In this document: piece after piece, positions 15,956 to 25,141 of the stretch
How positions within the stretch are numbered: position 1 is the stretch's first letter
Layout: each line of letters starts with the position of its first letter
From: Actinobacteria bacterium Ga0077560
GTDB lineage: Bacteria; Actinomycetota; Thermoleophilia; Miltoncostaeales; Miltoncostaeaceae
Length of the DNA: 64,000 bases
Direction of reading: 5' to 3'
NCBI GenBank assembly: GCA_001464275.1
Contig: LNFL01000123.1
Coordinates: 1 to 64,000, forward strand
Translations under genes and position numbers: made by a program
Notes under the pieces: generated by a model
What the model was told of the DNA's origin: nothing
Databases searched by the model: none
Seen by the model: only the letters and a program-made list of their open reading frames with translations

Positions 15956-17461
15956 GTGCCCGTCCTCCCGCCCGCCCCCGGCCCCACGACCCCGTTGCTG
16001 CGCGGGATGCCCCATTTCATGCTGGTCTGCCTGTGTGCGGGGCTTGCGCTGGGCGTCATCGTGCCGGCGCCCTGGTGGGCCGTTGCGCTGATCCCGGTGT
16101 GCGGGGCCGTGGCGATGGGGCGCCCGGGCGCCGCCGTGCTGGTGGGCCTGGCCGGGGTCCTGTGCGCGGGCGGCTGGGTGTGGGCGACCGGCCGCGCCGC
16201 GCAGACGGCGCCGGCGGCCATCACCGCCGCCGGCGACCTCCGCGCCCTCGCGGTGGTGGATGCCTCGCCGCGCCGCCGTCCCACCGGCGGCTGGCGGGTG
16301 ACGGTGCGCGTCGCGGAGGTGCGCTCATCCGGGGACCCCCGCGTGCGCGGCGCCCGGTTGCTGGTGTGGCTGCGGGGCACGCCGCCGCGGGTGGGGGAGG
16401 TGGTGCTGCTGCGCGGCGCCCTGCGGCCGGCGGCACGGGATGACGCGCCGGGCTGGTGGCGGCGCTACCTGGAGCGGCAGCGCATCTCGGGTGCCGTCGC
16501 CACCGGCCGTCTCCCGGTGCTGGGGCGGCGCGGAGGTCCGGCGGGGACCCGCGACCGGGCGTCCGAGGCGCTCCGGGGCCGGATCGGCGAGCACCTCGAC
16601 GGTCCCCGCGGCGCGCTGGTGCAGGGCATGGCCCTGGGTGGCAGCGACGGCCTGGACCCTCAGACCGAGGCCCAGGTGCGTGACGCGGGCCTCGCCCACC
16701 TGCTCGCGGTCTCGGGTCAGAACGTGGCGGTGGTGGGGCTGGTGATCGCGGCGATCCTGCGCGCGGCGGGAGCGCCCCGGCCCGCGGCCCTCGCGGTGGT
16801 GGCGCCCATGGTGGTCCTCTACTGCCTGCTGTGCGAGCCGGGGGCGTCGGTGGCACGCGCCGGTGTCGTGGCGGTCGCCGCCATCCTCGCCGAGGGGCTC
16901 GCCCGGGCGCGTGACCGCTGGTACCTGCTCCTGCTCGCTCTCGCGGGCCTGCTGGCGTGGCAGCCGCGGTCGATCTGGGATCCGGGGCTGCAGCTGTCGT
17001 TCGCGGCGGTCGTGGGCATCCTGGCGATCGGGCCGGCGCTGCGCCGCGCGCTGGGATCGGTCATGCCCGGATGGATTGCGGAGCTGGCGGCGGTCGCCGG
17101 GGCGGCGGGCCTCGCCACGGCCCCGGTCCTGGTGGCCGACTTCGGGCGGATGTCCATCGCCGGGTTCGCGACCAACCTGGTGGCGGTGCCGCTGGCCTCG
17201 GTGGTCCTGGTGACCGGCCTGGCGGGCGCGGTGAGCGCGCCGCTGCTGGGCCCCGTGGCCGCCGTCCCGATCCACGTGGCCGGGCTGGGGGCGGACGCCA
17301 TACTGGTGATCGCCCGGACCGCCTCGGGTGTTCCCGGCGCCTCGGTCGGCCTGCCCGCGTGGTGCGCCCCGCTTGCGGCGGCGCCGGCCCTGGCGGTGTG
17401 GCTGATCGACGGAGGCCGGTACCGGCGGCTCGGCCGCCGGATCGGCACCACGCGGGCATGA
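15956..17461 (+). CDS. comEC: ComEC/Rec2 competence channel, without metallo-beta-lactamase domain
   Basis: An inner-membrane channel for single-stranded DNA uptake. The 501-residue protein has an N-terminal DUF4131 region (two or three membrane helices, then a beta-rich soluble part) and the Competence domain from about 215, with GLAHLLAVSGQNVAVV, the family signature, and LLCEPGASVARAGVVA followed by many helices. It ends after the membrane domain; the C-terminal metallo-beta-lactamase-like nuclease domain of many ComEC proteins is absent. Divergent comEA supports a competence function. Confidence 0.9.
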   Translation: MPVLPPAPGPTTPLLRGMPHFMLVCLCAGLALGVIVPAPWWAVALIPVCGAVAMGRPGAAVLVGLAGVLCAGGWVWATGRAAQTAPAAITAAGDLRALAVVDASPRRRPTGGWRVTVRVAEVRSSGDPRVRGARLLVWLRGTPPRVGEVVLLRGALRPAARDDAPGWWRRYLERQRISGAVATGRLPVLGRRGGPAGTRDRASEALRGRIGEHLDGPRGALVQGMALGGSDGLDPQTEAQVRDAGLAHLLAVSGQNVAVVGLVIAAILRAAGAPRPAALAVVAPMVVLYCLLCEPGASVARAGVVAVAAILAEGLARARDRWYLLLLALAGLLAWQPRSIWDPGLQLSFAAVVGILAIGPALRRALGSVMPGWIAELAAVAGAAGLATAPVLVADFGRMSIAGFATNLVAVPLASVVLVTGLAGAVSAPLLGPVAAVPIHVAGLGADAILVIARTASGVPGASVGLPAWCAPLAAAPALAVWLIDGGRYRRLGRRIGTTRA

Positions 17462-17482
17462 CGCGCAATCCGCCCGGACGCG

Positions 17483-17488
17483 TACGAT
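17483..17488 (+). promoter_or_regulatory. Leaderless -10 element (TACGAT) for holA
   Basis: TACGAT lies 6 bases before the holA ATG at 17495; a weak -35-like TGACGC is 18 bases upstream at 17459-17464. No ribosome-binding site. Confidence 0.55.
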
Positions 17489-17494
17489 CGGACC

Positions 17495-18553
17495 ATGTCC
17501 CAGGCCCGAGAACCACTGCTGCCCGTCTACGCCATCTTCGGGGAGGACCGCCCGAAGGTGGAGCGCACCGTGGCCCGGCTGGTGCGGCGCGTGGCCGACG
17601 AGGGCGGCATGGAGTCCGAGCGGCTCAGCGGCCTGGAGACGCCCCCCGCGCAGGTGGCCGAGAGCTGCCAGGCGCTCTCGTTCGGCGGTGTCCGCCTGGT
17701 GGTGGTCGACGACGCCGATGCCTGGCGCGCGGGCGACGTGGACCCGCTGGTGGACTACCTGGCCGACCCGAACCCGCAGACCGTGCTGGCGCTGGTGTCG
17801 GCCGGGACGGTGCCGCAGCGGCTGCTGCAGGCCGTCGAGCGGGCGGGCCGGGCGCTGCGCTGGGGCCCGGACGCCAAGGCCAGCGTCCGCGAGCGGCGCA
17901 AGTGGCTGGAGGGGCACTTCGCCGCGGAGGTCGCCCGGGCCGGCGGCTCGGTGAACTCCTCCGTCGCCCGGCTGGTGGTGGAGCGGGTCTGCACCGAGCC
18001 CACCGACGCCCAGAAGACCTCGCTGAACGCGATGATGCTCACCAGCGAGGCCGAGAAGCTGGTCGCGCTGTCGGCGGGACGCCCGGTGGACCGCGAGATG
18101 GTCCTGTCGCTGGTGGCCCCCAACCCCGAGGCGCGGGTCTACGAGCTGGCCGACGCGCTGGTGTCGGGCTCGGCCCGCGCGACCTACGACCGCCTGAACG
18201 ACCTGGCCGGCGGCGACGACCGGTCGGCCCCGCAGGTCATCCTGATGGGCCTCATGCGCCACTACCGGGCGCTGGCGGCCGCCCAGGCGCTGGGTCCCCG
18301 GGCGTCGCAGGACGCCCTGGCCGAGGCCACGGGCCTGCGCGGGTTCCCCGCCAAGAAGGCGGCGGAGCAGGCGGCGGCCCTCCCCGCGGGCGCGGGGGAA
18401 CGAGGGCTCGTCCGGCTTGCCCGGCTGGAGCTGGAGCTCCGGGTGTCATCCGTGGCCGACCTGGGCACCTCGCCCGATGACGGCCGGCGGTTCGCGATCG
18501 AGCGTGCCGCGCGCGATCTTCTCGCGATCGCGCGCGGCGGCGCGCCGGACTAG
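17495..18553 (+). CDS. holA: DNA polymerase III delta subunit
   Basis: The clamp-loader subunit that opens the beta ring. The 352-residue protein shows the HolA pattern: LPVYAIFGEDRPKVERTVARL at the N-terminus, LSFGGVRLVVVDDADAWR, a central VERCTEP region with LTSEAEKLVALS, and C-terminal AQVILMGLMRHYRAL-type helices. It sits in the usual place after comEC. Its stop codon overlaps by two bases the stop of the convergent rpsT. Confidence 0.92.
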   Translation: MSQAREPLLPVYAIFGEDRPKVERTVARLVRRVADEGGMESERLSGLETPPAQVAESCQALSFGGVRLVVVDDADAWRAGDVDPLVDYLADPNPQTVLALVSAGTVPQRLLQAVERAGRALRWGPDAKASVRERRKWLEGHFAAEVARAGGSVNSSVARLVVERVCTEPTDAQKTSLNAMMLTSEAEKLVALSAGRPVDREMVLSLVAPNPEARVYELADALVSGSARATYDRLNDLAGGDDRSAPQVILMGLMRHYRALAAAQALGPRASQDALAEATGLRGFPAKKAAEQAAALPAGAGERGLVRLARLELELRVSSVADLGTSPDDGRRFAIERAARDLLAIARGGAPD

Positions 18554-18822
18554 GAGCCGGCGGCGCCCGCCCCGGCGGTGATGCGCGCCACGCGGCTCTT
18601 CTTCCGCGCGGCGTTGTTGCGGTGGATGACCCCCTCGGCCGCGGCGCGGTCGATGAGGTGCTCCAGCGACCGGGCGCGATCGGCCAGGTCGTCCGCACCC
18701 TGCTCAGCGGCCTCCAGGAGGCTGCGGGTCAGGGTCTTGATGGTGGACCGGTATCGCAGATTCCGCGCCCGCTGGCGCTCTGCGACGAGGATCCGCTTCT
18801 TCTGCTGCTTGATGTTCGCCAC
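18550..18822 (-). CDS. rpsT: 30S ribosomal protein S20
   Basis: A 90-residue basic helical bS20: ANIKQQKKRI, RNLRYRSTIKTLTR and the C-terminal IHRNNAARKKSRV are diagnostic. GTG start at 18822 with GGAGGG about 8 bases upstream. Transcribed alone, convergent to holA and divergent from murJ, as in many genomes. Confidence 0.97.
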   Translation of the reverse strand: MANIKQQKKRILVAERQRARNLRYRSTIKTLTRSLLEAAEQGADDLADRARSLEHLIDRAAAEGVIHRNNAARKKSRVARITAGAGAAGS

Positions 18823-18855
18823 GTTGAGGCGCCCTCCGCTCGTCGAACGGCCGCG

Positions 18856-18862
18856 TATGGTA
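18856..18862. promoter_or_regulatory. Overlapping divergent -10 elements for murJ and rpsT
   Basis: The base stretch TATGGTA reads TATGGT on the plus strand (towards murJ, start 18892) and TACCAT on the minus strand (towards rpsT, start 18822). Both fit TANNNT at plausible distances. Position only; no -35 of quality. Confidence 0.3.
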
Positions 18863-18891
18863 CCAGCGATGCCGCTCCCCGACAGGCGGTC

Positions 18892-20451
18892 GTGACGACC
18901 GGTCCGCGCGCCCCCCGCGCAAAGGGGTCCGGGAAGTCCGGTTTGGGCCGTTCCACCGCCATCTTCGCGGTCTGGACGGGGCTCTCCCGGGTCGTCGGGC
19001 TGGTGCGCGAGGTGCTCGCCGCCGCCATCTTCGGCACCAGCGGCGCCATGGCCGCGTTCAACATCGCGTTCAACATCCCGAACGTGGTGCGGAGCCTGGT
19101 GGCCGACTCGGCCCTGTCGGCCGCCCTGATCCCCACCTACACCCAGCTGGTGGAGGACGGCCGGGAACGCGAGGCCAAGCGCCTGGTGGGGGCCATGATC
19201 GGCCTGGTGAGCATGGTGCTGGGCGCGGTGACGCTGCTGGCGATCATCGCGGCGCCGTGGTTCATGCCGCTCTTCGCGCCGGGCTTCTCGCAGGAGCTGG
19301 TTGACCAGACGGTCTGGCTGTCGCAGCTCATGTTCCCGATCGTGCTGCTGCTGGCCATCACCGGCATCGTGGCCGCGGTGCTGCAGGCCAACGGCGAGTT
19401 CAGCGCGACGGGGTTCGTCCCCGTGCTCTGGAACGTCGTGATCTGCCTCTGCATGGGCATCGGGTGGTTCGTGCTGCCCGAGGAGAGCCGCATCGACGCC
19501 TACGCGATCGGCATCGTGCTGGGCACCGCCGCGCAGCTGCTCTACCTGCTGCCGCACCTGCGGGGCAAGGGCCCCTTCGGTATCGGGATCGCCTCGCCGC
19601 ACCTGCGGCGCGTGCTCGTGCTGATGCTGCCGGTGACCCTCGGGCTGGGGCTCATCAACATCAACGCGGCGATCGACAACGTGTTCGCCTCGCTGATCAG
19701 CGAGGAGGCGGTGAGCGCGGTGAGCTACGCGTTCCGCCTGTACATCCTCCCGCAGGGCATCTTCAGCGTCGGCATCGCCCGCATGGTCGCCCGGGGCGAC
19801 CACGAGGGCGTGGGGGAGATGGTGAGCGCCGGCATCCGGCAGATCTTCTTCATGCTCCTGCCGGCCACGGCGTTCCTGATGGTCCTGGCCGCGCCGGTGA
19901 CCCGCCTGGTCTACGAGCGCGGCGCGTTCGACGAGGCCGCCACGCTGCTGACGCGCGAGGCCCTGTTCACGTTCACCCTGGGGCTGGTGTTCAACGGGGC
20001 GAGCCTGCTGCTCATCCGCGCCTTCTTCTCGCTGCAGGAGCCCTGGCTGCCCACCAAGATCGCGGCGGTGGGCCTGGTGCTGAACATCATCCTGGACCTG
20101 GTGCTCTACAAACCGCTCGGCGTGGCCGGCATCCCGCTCGCCACCTCGGTGGTGAGCCTCATCACGTTCCTGATGCTCCTGGACGCGCTGCGCCGCCGCG
20201 TGGGCCGCATCGACACCGCATGGCTCACCGACGGCTTCATCCGCTGCGCGGCGGCCTCGGGCGTGCTCGCGGTGCTCTCCTGGGCCACCTGGCACATCCT
20301 GGACGGCGTCCTCGGGCGGAGCCTCCCCGCCCAGGCGGTGAGCGTCGGGATGGCCCTCGCGATGGGCGTGATCGCGTACGTGGCGGCGGCCCAGGCGTTC
20401 GCCGTCCCGGAGCTGTCCCAGCTGGCGAGGCTCAGAAGGCCGCTACGATGA
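18892..20451 (+). CDS. murJ: Lipid II flippase MurJ
   Basis: A 519-residue polytopic protein of the MviN/MurJ family that moves lipid II across the membrane for peptidoglycan synthesis. Seen: [33 protein letters not shown] at helix 1 (split here as [15 protein letters not shown] and [15 protein letters not shown]), [17 protein letters not shown] and about 14 membrane helices. GTG at 18892 gives a short basic N-terminus. The end overlaps the region of the lepA start. Confidence 0.93.
   Translation: MTTGPRAPRAKGSGKSGLGRSTAIFAVWTGLSRVVGLVREVLAAAIFGTSGAMAAFNIAFNIPNVVRSLVADSALSAALIPTYTQLVEDGREREAKRLVGAMIGLVSMVLGAVTLLAIIAAPWFMPLFAPGFSQELVDQTVWLSQLMFPIVLLLAITGIVAAVLQANGEFSATGFVPVLWNVVICLCMGIGWFVLPEESRIDAYAIGIVLGTAAQLLYLLPHLRGKGPFGIGIASPHLRRVLVLMLPVTLGLGLININAAIDNVFASLISEEAVSAVSYAFRLYILPQGIFSVGIARMVARGDHEGVGEMVSAGIRQIFFMLLPATAFLMVLAAPVTRLVYERGAFDEAATLLTREALFTFTLGLVFNGASLLLIRAFFSLQEPWLPTKIAAVGLVLNIILDLVLYKPLGVAGIPLATSVVSLITFLMLLDALRRRVGRIDTAWLTDGFIRCAAASGVLAVLSWATWHILDGVLGRSLPAQAVSVGMALAMGVIAYVAAAQAFAVPELSQLARLRRPLR
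20444..20449 (+). promoter_or_regulatory. Leaderless -10 element (TACGAT) for lepA
   Basis: TACGAT lies 7 bases before the GTG at 20457 and inside the last codons of murJ. This spacing selects GTG 20457 over ATG 20448 as the lepA start. Confidence 0.5.
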
Positions 20452-20456
20452 CAGGC

Positions 20457-22249
20457 GTGGAACAGTCGCTCATCAGGAACTTCTCGATCATCGCCCACAT
20501 CGACCATGGCAAGTCGACGCTGGCGGACCGCATCCTGCAGCTCACCGGCGCGATCAGCGACCGGGAGATGCGGGACCAGGTCCTGGACTCCATGGACCTC
20601 GAACGTGAGCGGGGCATCACCATCAAGGCGCAGGCCGTGCGGGTCTTCTACACGGCCTCCGACGGCAAGACCTACCAGCTCAACCTCATCGACACGCCCG
20701 GGCACGTGGACTTCAGCTACGAGGTCTCGCGCAGCCTGGCCGCGTGCGAGGGCGCGCTGCTGGTGGTGGACGCCAGCCAGGGCATCGAGGCGCAGACGCT
20801 CGCCAACGTCTACCTGGCGATCGAGGGCGACCTGGAGCTGATCCCGGTCCTCAACAAGATCGACCTGCCCGCCGCCGACCCGGAGCTGCACGGCCGCGCC
20901 GTCGCGGAGCTCATCGGCGACGACCCGGACCACGTCCTGCGGATCTCGGCCAAGACCGGCCAGGGCGTCGCAGAGGTGCTCGAGGCGATCGTGGCCCGCA
21001 TCCCGCCGCCCGACGGCGACCCCGAGGCACCGCCGCGCGCCCTGATCTTCGACGCGTGGTGGCGTTCGTGCGGGTCATGGACGGGCGCTTCAAGAAGGGC
21101 GACCGCCTGCTGGCCATGCAGACCGGCCTGGAGGTGGACGCCGAGGAGGTGGGCGTCATGGGCCCGGCGATGACCCCCACCGGGGTGCTCAACGCCGGCG
21201 AGAGCGGCTACATGGTGACCGGTCTCAAGTCGGTGGGCGACCTGAAGGTGGGCGACACCCTCACCCTGGCCAAGCGCCGGGCGGAGCAGGCGCTCGCGGG
21301 GTACCGCGAGGTGAAGCCCATGGTGTTCTGCGGGCTGTTCCCCGTGGACTCCGACGACTACCCCGACCTGCGGGACGCCCTCGAGAAGCTCTCGCTCAAC
21401 GACGCCTCGCTGCAGTGGGAGCCCGAGACCTCCCAGGCCCTCGGGTTCGGCTTCCGCTGCGGGTTCCTCGGGCTGCTGCACATGGACATCGTGCGCGAGC
21501 GGCTGGAGCGCGAGTACGACCTGGAGCTGCTGGCCACCACGCCGAACGTGGAGTACGAGGTCACCACGACGGCCGGTGACGAGCTGGAGGTGCGCTCGCC
21601 CGCCGAGCTGCCGCCGGCCACCAACATCGAGTCGATCCGCGAGCCGTACGTGCGGTGCACCGTGCTGGTGCCCTCGGACGGCGTGGGCGCCGTGATGGGC
21701 CTGTGCCAGGAGCGGCGCGGCAAGTACGTGACCATGACGCCGATCGAGCAGCGCCAGCAGCTCATCTACGACCTGCCGCTGGCGGAGATCGTCACCGACT
21801 TCTACGACCAGCTCAAGAGCCGCACCAAGGGCTACGCGTCGCTGGACTACGAGCTGGTGGGGTATCGCGAGAGCCCGCTGGTGAAGCTGGACGTGCTGCT
21901 CGCCGGCGACCCGGTGGACGCCCTGTCGATGATCGTGCACAAGGACATGGCCTACGGCCGCGGCAAGGTGCTGGTGGAGCGGCTGCAGAAGACGATCCCC
22001 CGGCAGCTCTTCGACGTGCCCATCCAGGCGGCCATCGGCGGCCGCGTGGTGGCCCGCGAGACCGTGAAGGCCCGCCGGAAGGACGTGCTGGCCAAGTGCT
22101 ACGGCGGTGACATCAGCCGCAAGCGCAAGCTGCTGGAGAAGCAGAAGGAGGGCAAGAAGCGCATGAAGCAGGTGGGCAGCGTCGAGGTGCCGCAGGAGGC
22201 CTTCCTGTCGGTGCTCACGCTGGGCAACGACGACGGCAAGGGCAAGTGA
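20457..22249 (+). CDS. lepA: Elongation factor 4 (LepA), frame broken at about 21054-21059
   Basis: A ribosome-associated GTPase that back-translocates stalled ribosomes. The first frame covers the GTPase domain: [20 protein letters not shown] (G1), ERGITIKAQ (G2), DTPGHVDF (G3), NKIDLP (G4), ISAKTG (G5), ending at RALIFDAW. Homology resumes in another frame with [18 protein letters not shown] and continues through domains II to the C-terminal domain ending at 22249. The residues normally between (Tyr-Asp-x-Tyr-Arg-Gly) are missing, i.e. about 22 bases. GTG at 20457 gives the family start MEQSLIRNF. Confidence 0.93.
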
Positions 22250-23328
22250 GCGGCCCGGCCGCCCACCTCTACCTCCACCTGCCCTTCTGCGCCGCACGCT
22301 GCGGCTACTGCGCCTTCGTCGTGGAGGTCGGCTATGCCGCCGCGCTGCGCGCCGAGCTCGCCATGGAGGCCGGCCGGCTGGGGCCGCTGTCGACCGTGTA
22401 CCTGGGCGGTGGCACCCCCACCCTCATGCGCCCGCGCCGCCTGCGCGGCATCCTCGACGACCTGCGCCCGCGGCTCGCCGATGGCGCGGAGGTGTCGATC
22501 GAGGCGAACCCCGAGACCGTCGACCGTGAGCAGCTGCGCGAGCTGCGGGCCATCGGGATCACGCGCATCTCCCTGGGCGCGCAGTCGTTCCGGCCGCACC
22601 TGCTGGCGGGGCTCGACCGGGGCGCGACCCCAGACCAGGTGCGGTCGGCCGTGGCCTGCGCGCAGGACGCCGGGTTCGCGTCGGTGAGCGTGGACCTCAT
22701 GTTCGGGGTGCCCGGCCAGTCGCCGGAGGACCTCGAGGCCGACCTGGCCGAGGTCGTCGCCCTGGGGGTGGACCACATCTCCTGGTACGAGCTGGAGATC
22801 AAGGAGGGCACCGCCCTGGAGCGCATGGGCGCCGAGCTGCCGGACGAGGACCGCGCGGCCGACGCGTACGAGCGGGTGGTGGAGGGCCTGGAGGCCGCCG
22901 GGTACCGCTGGTACGAGACCGCGAACTTCGCGCGGCCCGGGCACGAGTGCCGGCATTCGCTGGCCTACTGGTCGGCCGCCGACTACCTGGGCGTGGGCGT
23001 GGGCGCGGTGAGCACCGTGGCGGGGCGCCGGTGGCGCAACGCCCCGGGCGTGGACCGGTACATCGCCGCGCTGGAGGCCGGGTCGGCGCCGCGGCGCGAC
23101 GTGGAGGAGCTGGACACCGACACCCTGCGCCGTGAGCGCTGGATGCTGGGCCTGCGCGTGGACCGCGACCTGGACACCGGCTGGGCCGGGCCGCCCGACC
23201 ACCCCGAGGCCCTGGAGCGGCTGGAGCGCGGCGGCCTGCTCCGCCGCGCCGGCACCCGCGTGGCGCTCACCCGGCGCGGCCGGTTCGTGCAGAACGCCGT
23301 CCTGCAGGAGCTCATGGAGTACGTGTGA
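22246..23328 (+). CDS. hemW: Heme chaperone HemW (radical SAM)
   Basis: A 360-residue radical SAM protein of the HemN/HemW group. The iron-sulfur motif CAARCGYC is in [14 protein letters not shown]; other marks are [28 protein letters not shown] and [12 protein letters not shown]. Lack of the HemN-specific extra N-terminal region favours HemW, a heme carrier, over coproporphyrinogen dehydrogenase. GTG start overlaps the lepA stop (GTGA). The segment after CGYC is a few residues shorter than normal. Confidence 0.9.
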   Translation: MSGPAAHLYLHLPFCAARCGYCAFVVEVGYAAALRAELAMEAGRLGPLSTVYLGGGTPTLMRPRRLRGILDDLRPRLADGAEVSIEANPETVDREQLRELRAIGITRISLGAQSFRPHLLAGLDRGATPDQVRSAVACAQDAGFASVSVDLMFGVPGQSPEDLEADLAEVVALGVDHISWYELEIKEGTALERMGAELPDEDRAADAYERVVEGLEAAGYRWYETANFARPGHECRHSLAYWSAADYLGVGVGAVSTVAGRRWRNAPGVDRYIAALEAGSAPRRDVEELDTDTLRRERWMLGLRVDRDLDTGWAGPPDHPEALERLERGGLLRRAGTRVALTRRGRFVQNAVLQELMEYV

Positions 23329-24377
23329 GCAGCCTGGAGCCCACCGACCTGAGCGACCGCCAGCGGCAGATCCTGCGCGCGGTGGTCGACCGCTTCATCG
23401 CCTCCGGCGCGCCGGTGGGCAGCAAGCACCTGGCCGGCAGCGAGGGCATCGACTTCGCCCCGTCCACGGTGCGGTACGAGCTGGCCCGGCTGGAGGAGAT
23501 GGGATACCTCACCCACCCCCACACCTCGGCGGGCCGGGTGCCCACCGACCTGGGCTACCGCTACTACGTGGACCGGCTGCTCCCGCGGGATCCCTCCCGC
23601 CTGCCCGCGCCACCCCCGGCCATCCAGCAGGCCCTGGAGCTGGGGGAGATGCGCCGCGAGGTCGACGCCGCGCTGCAGAGCCTGGCCGAGGTGGTGAGCC
23701 AGGTGACCAGCCTGCTGGGCGTGGTCACCGCGCCGGCCCCGCAGGCCGCCACCGTGCGCCACGTCGAGGTCCTGCTGCTGCAGCCGCAGCTGGTGATGGT
23801 GGTGGTGATCACCTCCACCGGCGCGGTGAACAAGCGCATCGTCGCGTTCGACAGCCCGGTTGACACGGGCATGGTGGAGTGGGCGAAGGCCGTGTTCAAC
23901 GAGCGCATCACCGGCATGGCGCTGGGGTCGCGCAGCGCGGAGGGGCGGCTCATCGACCCGTCGATGTCCCCGCGTGAGCAGGGGTTCCTGCGGATGCTCG
24001 CCCCGGCGGTCACCGACGTGGACGGCCCCACCACCGAGGCGCTGTACGTGGGCGGCCGGGCGCGGTTCGTCGCCGACGCCCGCACCGACCTCGCCGCGAT
24101 CGACCAGCTGATGGCCCAGCTGGAGGAGCGCTACACCCTGCTGGCCATGCTGCGCGGGGCCCTGTCGCGGCACGAGGTGTACCTGCACATCGGCCAGGAG
24201 CTGAACCCCGGGCTGCAGGGCGTGTCGATGGTGGCCGCGAACTACGGCGTCGCCCGGCGTAACCTGGGGACCGTCTCGCTGTTCGGGCCGACGCGCATGG
24301 ACTACGCACTCGCGATCGCGACCGTGCGGGAGGCCGCAGGTGCGCTCTCCCGATACCTGGAAGGGGTCTACGAATAG
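23325..24377 (+). CDS. hrcA: Heat-inducible transcription repressor HrcA
   Basis: A 350-residue HrcA: N-terminal winged helix (LSDRQRQILRAVVDRFIASG, GIDFAPSTVRYELARLEEMGYL, HTSAGRVPTDLGYRYYVD) and C-terminal GAF-like dimerisation part (LHIGQELNPGLQGVSMVAANYG, GTVSLFGPTRMDYALAI). HrcA normally binds CIRCE elements before groE and dnaK operons; no CIRCE (TTAGCACTC-N9-GAGTGCTAA) is visible in this window, so its targets lie elsewhere. Coupled to hemW by a GTGA overlap. Confidence 0.95.
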   Translation: MSSLEPTDLSDRQRQILRAVVDRFIASGAPVGSKHLAGSEGIDFAPSTVRYELARLEEMGYLTHPHTSAGRVPTDLGYRYYVDRLLPRDPSRLPAPPPAIQQALELGEMRREVDAALQSLAEVVSQVTSLLGVVTAPAPQAATVRHVEVLLLQPQLVMVVVITSTGAVNKRIVAFDSPVDTGMVEWAKAVFNERITGMALGSRSAEGRLIDPSMSPREQGFLRMLAPAVTDVDGPTTEALYVGGRARFVADARTDLAAIDQLMAQLEERYTLLAMLRGALSRHEVYLHIGQELNPGLQGVSMVAANYGVARRNLGTVSLFGPTRMDYALAIATVREAAGALSRYLEGVYE

Positions 24378-25051
24378 ACGATCGCTACGAGATCCTCGAG
24401 GTCTGGCGCCGCCCGCTGCGCTCCGAGCCGAACGCGGCCGTCCGCGTGCTGGCCAAGACCGAGGCCGGCGCGGTGGGACCCGAGGAGTACGCCGTCGGGA
24501 TCAGCACCCTGCCGGAGGCCCAGCTCGCACCGTTGCTGGACGAGGCCGACCTGTTCACCGGGCTGTCGTTCGCGGAGGCCCACTGGGTGGCCGCGGTCAT
24601 CGCCAGCGCCGCCGACCGCGTGCGCGAGGCGGAGGACCTGCTGTTCGACCTGCGCGTGCCGGTGGACCTGAGCTGGCGGGACATCGAGCTGGCCGCGGAG
24701 GTCATCGAGCCGGGCGGCATGCGATCCGGCCCGCTGGTGCCGTGGCGGCCCGAGGGTGATTCGGTGCCCGCGGGCACCCAGTACGCCATCGCGACCTACA
24801 CGCTGGAGTGCGGGCACCAGGCGGTGGAGCTGCTGCGGCAGGACCCCGACGCGGCGCCGTTCTGGATCGAGGAGGGCGCGGTGGACCATCTGATGGCCCG
24901 CGACGCCCGCAGCCTCGCGCGCCTGCTGCTGAGCGCCACGACGCTCGACGAGGCGCACGCGCTGGTGGACCAGGCGCAGGCCAACCTGGCCAGGCATGCC
25001 GACGACGACCTCGACGATGACGACGACGAGGACGACGACGACGACATGTGA
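24374..25051 (+). CDS. Hypothetical protein with poly-acidic tail, start codon unclear
   Basis: No recognised family. The first in-frame standard start is GTG at 24446, but the frame is open and coding-like upstream to the hrcA stop (DDRYEILEVWRRPLRSEPNA), with no ATG, GTG or TTG. An ATA at 24374, overlapping the hrcA TAG, has AAGGGG 7 bases before it and would be a non-standard start. The body is helical (LVDQAQANLARHA near the end; FWIEEGAVDHLMARDARSLARLLLS). The last 16 residues are almost all Asp/Glu. Conserved position between hrcA and dnaJ hints at a link to protein folding, but this is only context. Confidence 0.6.
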   Translation: MDDRYEILEVWRRPLRSEPNAAVRVLAKTEAGAVGPEEYAVGISTLPEAQLAPLLDEADLFTGLSFAEAHWVAAVIASAADRVREAEDLLFDLRVPVDLSWRDIELAAEVIEPGGMRSGPLVPWRPEGDSVPAGTQYAIATYTLECGHQAVELLRQDPDAAPFWIEEGAVDHLMARDARSLARLLLSATTLDEAHALVDQAQANLARHADDDLDDDDDEDDDDDM

Positions 25052-25141
25052 GCGCGCCGCGTCCGGGGGTGCCGGGCGCGGACGGGCTTCCCGCGCGGGG
25101 TGGGTGACGGTGCGGTCTCCTGCTAACCTCGGACGCCGCTG

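Noticed and set aside
21040-21075. Programmed ribosomal frameshift in lepA
   Set aside because: There is no slippery heptamer, and conserved residues are missing at the junction, so a frameshift alone would not restore the protein.
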